From: DATDCY01 sp031406795 [NCBI: Candidatus Rokuibacteriota bacterium] | GTDB lineage: Bacteria > JAUVQV01 | Assembly (NCBI GenBank): GCA_031406795.1 | Contig: JANOHV010000205.1 | Coordinates: 1-8,324, forward strand | Direction of reading: 5' to 3' | DNA length: 8,324 nucleotides | In this document: positions 6,807 to 8,324 of the stretch, one piece after another | Position numbering within the stretch: the first letter of the stretch is position 1 | How the letters are laid out: each line of letters begins with the position of its first letter | Position numbers and translations under genes: made by a program | The notes under the pieces: model-generated | What the model saw: the letters and a program-made list of their open reading frames with translations, nothing else | What the model was told of the DNA's origin: nothing | Databases searched by the model: none

Positions 6807-6844
6807 AAAAAAGAGCACCCGCGGCACACCACAGGCGCCGCGGG
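6807..6844 (-). terminator. Rho-independent terminator/attenuator between acpP and fabF
   Basis: On the minus strand a perfect 8-bp stem CCCGCGGC / GCCGCGGG (6844-6837 and 6825-6818) with an 11-nt loop is followed by TGCTC and then six T (6812-6807). It starts 18 nt after the acpP stop and ends one base before the fabF Shine-Dalgarno site. The T-run sits 5 nt after the stem rather than directly against it, so partial termination is more likely than complete termination. On the plus strand the hairpin has no T-run, which gives it a direction. Confidence 0.65.
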
Positions 6845-6861
6845 CGGTGGCTTCCGGCCGC

Positions 6862-7101
6862 CTACTTCTTGGCGGCGTGCTCGTCGATATACTTGACCGC
6901 GTCACCGACGGTGGCGATCTTCTCGGCGTCCTCGTCGGGGATCTCGATGTCGAACTCCTCCTCGAAAGCCATGACCAGCTCAACCGTATCGAGCGAGTCG
7001 GCGCCGAGGTCCTCGACAAAGGCCGACTCCGGGACAACCTCGTCGGCATTGGCCCCCAGCTGCTCGACAATGATCTTCTTAACCCGCTCTTCAACGGACA
7101 T
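6862..7101 (-). CDS. acpP: Acyl carrier protein
   Basis: Carries growing acyl chains as thioesters on a 4'-phosphopantetheine arm in fatty acid synthesis II. The 79-residue acidic protein has the [10 protein letters not shown] motif with Ser36 as the phosphopantetheine attachment site, followed by the acidic recognition helix ([20 protein letters not shown]). The ATG at 7101 is chosen over an in-frame ATG at 7137 because it has a near-ideal AAGGAGGAG Shine-Dalgarno site 6 nt upstream and because the known ACP fold begins with [10 protein letters not shown]. It lies between fabG and fabF in the standard order but is set apart by an unusually long 227-nt upstream gap and a terminator downstream, both consistent with separate control of this abundant protein. 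Confidence 0.97.
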   Translation of the reverse strand: MSVEERVKKIIVEQLGANADEVVPESAFVEDLGADSLDTVELVMAFEEEFDIEIPDEDAEKIATVGDAVKYIDEHAAKK

Positions 7102-7183
7102 CGCAATCTCCTCCTTGGTTGTTGTGGTCGCACGCAAAAAAACAAGAATCGCCTATCAGCACAATCGAAACAGGACTAAGCAT
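7102..7183 (-). other. acpP leader region
   Basis: This 82-nt stretch lies between the palindromic element and acpP. On the minus strand it is AT-richer, with a run of seven T (7142-7136), and it ends in the acpP ribosome binding site. Weak -35/-10-like hexamers can be picked out, but none is close enough to consensus to call. A dedicated acpP promoter here is plausible from position only. Confidence 0.3.
7108..7116 (-). promoter_or_regulatory. acpP ribosome binding site
   Basis: AAGGAGGAG on the minus strand, 6 nt before ATG 7101. It is the strongest Shine-Dalgarno site in the window and settles the acpP start against the upstream in-frame ATG at 7137. This suits a protein made in large amounts. 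Confidence 0.85.
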
Positions 7184-7333
7184 CATGAGGCACGCCAAAA
7201 TGCCTCAGGTGCAAGGCGCACAAATTCTGAGGAATGAGGCGGGCTGGAGCCCGCCGCATAACCTCCCACTCGCTGCGCTCGCAGGAGGCAAGGAGTGCAC
7301 CGCCGCAGATGGGGCATTTTCGCGCGCCTCATG
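7184..7333. repeat. 150-bp palindromic MITE-like intergenic element
   Basis: The two ends form imperfect terminal inverted repeats of 29 bp: 7184-7212 and the reverse complement of 7305-7333 agree at 24 of 29 positions, both beginning CATGAGGC on the outer edge. Inside are further palindromes: TGAGGCA / TGCCTCA (7186-7192, 7201-7207), a 7-bp GC stem GGCGGGC-TGGA-GCCCGCC (7238-7255), and a CTGC/GCAG hairpin near 7274-7285. ATGAGGC recurs inside at 7234-7240. The right end overlaps the last five bases of fabG and supplies its TGA. No coding potential was recognised and no target-site duplication is obvious. It could be a non-autonomous transposable element, a REP-like repeat or a regulatory RNA structure. 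Confidence 0.55.
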
Positions 7334-8072
7334 TGTACAGCCCGCCGTTGACGTGGAGCACCTGCCCGGTGACGTAACCGGCCCCCTCCGAGACCAGGTA
7401 GCCGACGGCCGCGGCCACATCCCCGGCCTGGCCGAGTCTTCCGGCCGGGATCTGCGCGATCAGGGTTTCACGCGCCTTCGCCGGCATGGCCTGCGTCATT
7501 GCGGTGTCGATGAACCCCGGGGCCACCGCGTTCACGGTGACGCCGCGCGAGGCGACCTCGCGGGCCAGCGACTTGGTCAGCCCGATCAGCCCGGCCTTCG
7601 AGGCGGCGTAGTTCACCTGCCCCGCGTTGCCCATCGCGCCGACGACGGAGGAGATGTTCACGATCCGGCCCCAGCGCTGCTTGATCAGGCCCGGCACGGC
7701 GGCCTTGCAAAAGTTGAAGGAGCCGGTGAGATTGACCCGCAGGACCGCGTCCCAGTCCTCGGACTTCATGCGCATGATCAGCCCGTCGCGCGTGATGCCG
7801 GCGTTGTTCACCAGCACGTGCAGCGCCCCGGCCTCGGCGAGGGTCTTCGCGATCGCCTCCTGGGCGAAGGCCAGCGAAGAGACATCCCCGGTGAAGCCGA
7901 ACGCGCGCCGCCCGGTGGCCGAAAGCTCCGCGACGGCGGAGGCCACCCCGTCGGGGTTCAGGTCCACGACGGCGACATCCAGCCCGGCATTGGCCAGCGT
8001 GACCGCGATGGCGCGCCCGATCCCCTGCGCGCCGCCCGTGACAAGCGCGACCCGCGGTTCAATGTTTCCCAT
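7329..8072 (-). CDS. fabG: 3-oxoacyl-[acyl-carrier-protein] reductase
   Basis: Reduces 3-oxoacyl-ACP to 3-hydroxyacyl-ACP in fatty acid synthesis II. The 247-residue classical short-chain dehydrogenase has the dinucleotide loop TGGAQGIG (12-19), NNAG (89-92), and the catalytic tetrad Asn114, Ser142, Tyr155 and Lys159 (YAASK). The C-terminus is the usual VNGG-x-Y type, ending VNGGLYT. Asp37 ends the second strand (VAVVDLN), the position that in this superfamily normally selects NADH, whereas the E. coli-type FabG uses NADPH. The start ATG 8072 has GGGGAGGT about 11 nt upstream and overlaps the fabD end by 14 nt, so the two genes are coupled. The final codon and stop lie inside the terminal repeat of the palindromic element. 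Position between fabD and acpP makes a role in fatty acid synthesis secure. Confidence 0.95.
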   Translation of the reverse strand: MGNIEPRVALVTGGAQGIGRAIAVTLANAGLDVAVVDLNPDGVASAVAELSATGRRAFGFTGDVSSLAFAQEAIAKTLAEAGALHVLVNNAGITRDGLIMRMKSEDWDAVLRVNLTGSFNFCKAAVPGLIKQRWGRIVNISSVVGAMGNAGQVNYAASKAGLIGLTKSLAREVASRGVTVNAVAPGFIDTAMTQAMPAKARETLIAQIPAGRLGQAGDVAAAVGYLVSEGAGYVTGQVLHVNGGLYT

Positions 8073-8324
8073 GTGTCTCGACTACCTCCCCGGGCCGTCC
8101 GAACAGCTTTTCCAAGGATTGAACATCCTCCACATAATGGCAAACTGCCTTGTTGTCAATCTTTTTCATCAGGCCCGCGAGCACGCGCCCCGGGCCGACC
8201 TCGATGAATCGCTCCACTCCGAGGGCCAGAAGCCGGCGCATCGAGGCCTCCCACTCCACCCGAGAGTAGATCTGGCGGCCCAGAAGTTGTTCGAGCTCAT
8301 CCTTGCGGCGCACGAGTTTCGCCC
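8059..8324 (-). CDS. fabD: Malonyl-CoA:ACP transacylase, C-terminal part (runs off window)
   Basis: FabD moves the malonyl group from CoA to ACP to feed fatty acid chain extension. Only the last 87 or so codons are present; the frame is open to the right edge, so the start lies outside and the GTG at 8313 is internal. The visible part matches the family end: LLGRQIYSRVEWEASMRRLLALGVERFIEVGPGRVLAGLMKKI, with the conserved QI-x-x-x-V-x-W and EVGPG-x-VL segments. The active-site Ser and His motifs lie outside the window. Its stop overlaps the start of fabG by 14 nt. Identification rests on these motifs and on the fabG-acpP-fabF order that follows. Confidence 0.9.
   Translation of the reverse strand, partial: AKLVRRKDELEQLLGRQIYSRVEWEASMRRLLALGVERFIEVGPGRVLAGLMKKIDNKAVCHYVEDVQSLEKLFGRPGEVVETHGKH

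Noticed and set aside
3100-6807. A 1235-codon open frame on the plus strand
   Set aside because: It lies wholly antisense to der, rnc and fabF, which carry unmistakable conserved motifs. Its translation is Arg/Ala/Gly-rich with no recognisable domain. Long antisense frames are expected where GC-rich codon use removes stops.
7102-7137. 12-codon N-terminal extension of the acyl carrier protein
   Set aside because: The extension would begin upstream of the strong Shine-Dalgarno site, and the known fold begins at the ATG at 7101.
7238-7255. GC hairpin after fabG as a Rho-independent terminator
   Set aside because: The stem is strong but no T-run follows on the minus strand, and it lies within the larger palindromic element, which explains it better.
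7119-8207. Open frame of 362 codons on the plus strand across fabG
   Set aside because: It is antisense to fabG and runs through the palindromic element; composition is that of a shadow frame.
1-8324. CRISPR array, tRNA, rRNA, prophage or transposase genes
   Set aside because: No regularly spaced direct repeats, cloverleaf-like sequence, rRNA-like sequence or transposase/integrase motif was seen on either strand.

Overview
The window is a high-GC bacterial chromosome segment. Third codon positions are dominated by G/C, GTG starts are common, and genes are packed with 2-14 nt overlaps or very short gaps. The gene content (type II fatty acid synthesis linked to rnc and der, an acetate kinase, and a DsrE/siroheme-type sulfur pair) fits a Gram-negative anaerobe or facultative organism in the Proteobacteria, Desulfobacterota or Rokubacteria range. 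The sequence alone does not fix the taxon.

Layout. Bases 1-236 are a less GC-rich leader with a good sigma70-type promoter (160-189). It drives the only plus-strand gene, an acetate/propionate kinase (ackA, 237-1427). A GC hairpin at 1470-1487 separates ackA from everything else, which lies on the minus strand and is transcribed from the right edge leftwards. In transcription order: the 3' end of fabD (8324-8059), fabG (8072-7329), a 227-nt intergenic region holding a 150-bp palindromic repeat-like element, acpP (7101-6862), an intercistronic Rho-independent terminator, fabF (6792-5527), rnc (5530-4811), der (4806-3157), a DUF1499 putative lipoprotein gene (3160-2702), a dsrE-family gene (2624-2247), and a short siroheme-reductase-like/ferredoxin gene (2242-1544).

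How the genes fit together. fabD, fabG, acpP and fabF encode the malonyl loading, keto-reduction, carrier and condensation parts of fatty acid synthesis II. fabF is directly coupled to rnc (double-stranded RNA processing) and der (50S ribosome assembly), so lipid synthesis and ribosome biogenesis share a transcript. The acpP-fabF terminator should let acpP be made in excess over the enzymes that use it. The last two genes form a separate two-gene sulfur or redox unit.

Most notable points: (1) RNase III has Gly where the conserved catalytic Asp of the ADxxEA motif belongs. (2) rnc has no usable ATG/GTG/TTG near its expected N-terminus and probably starts at a CTG overlapping the fabF stop. (3) An undescribed 150-bp element with 29-bp imperfect terminal inverted repeats sits between fabG and acpP and supplies the fabG stop codon. 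(4) Der carries a C-terminal basic tail of about 96 residues with nine degenerate pentapeptide repeats. (5) The siroheme-type protein lacks the whole N-terminal half of its family and is paired with a CxxC DsrE protein. (6) FabG has an acidic residue that predicts NADH rather than NADPH use.
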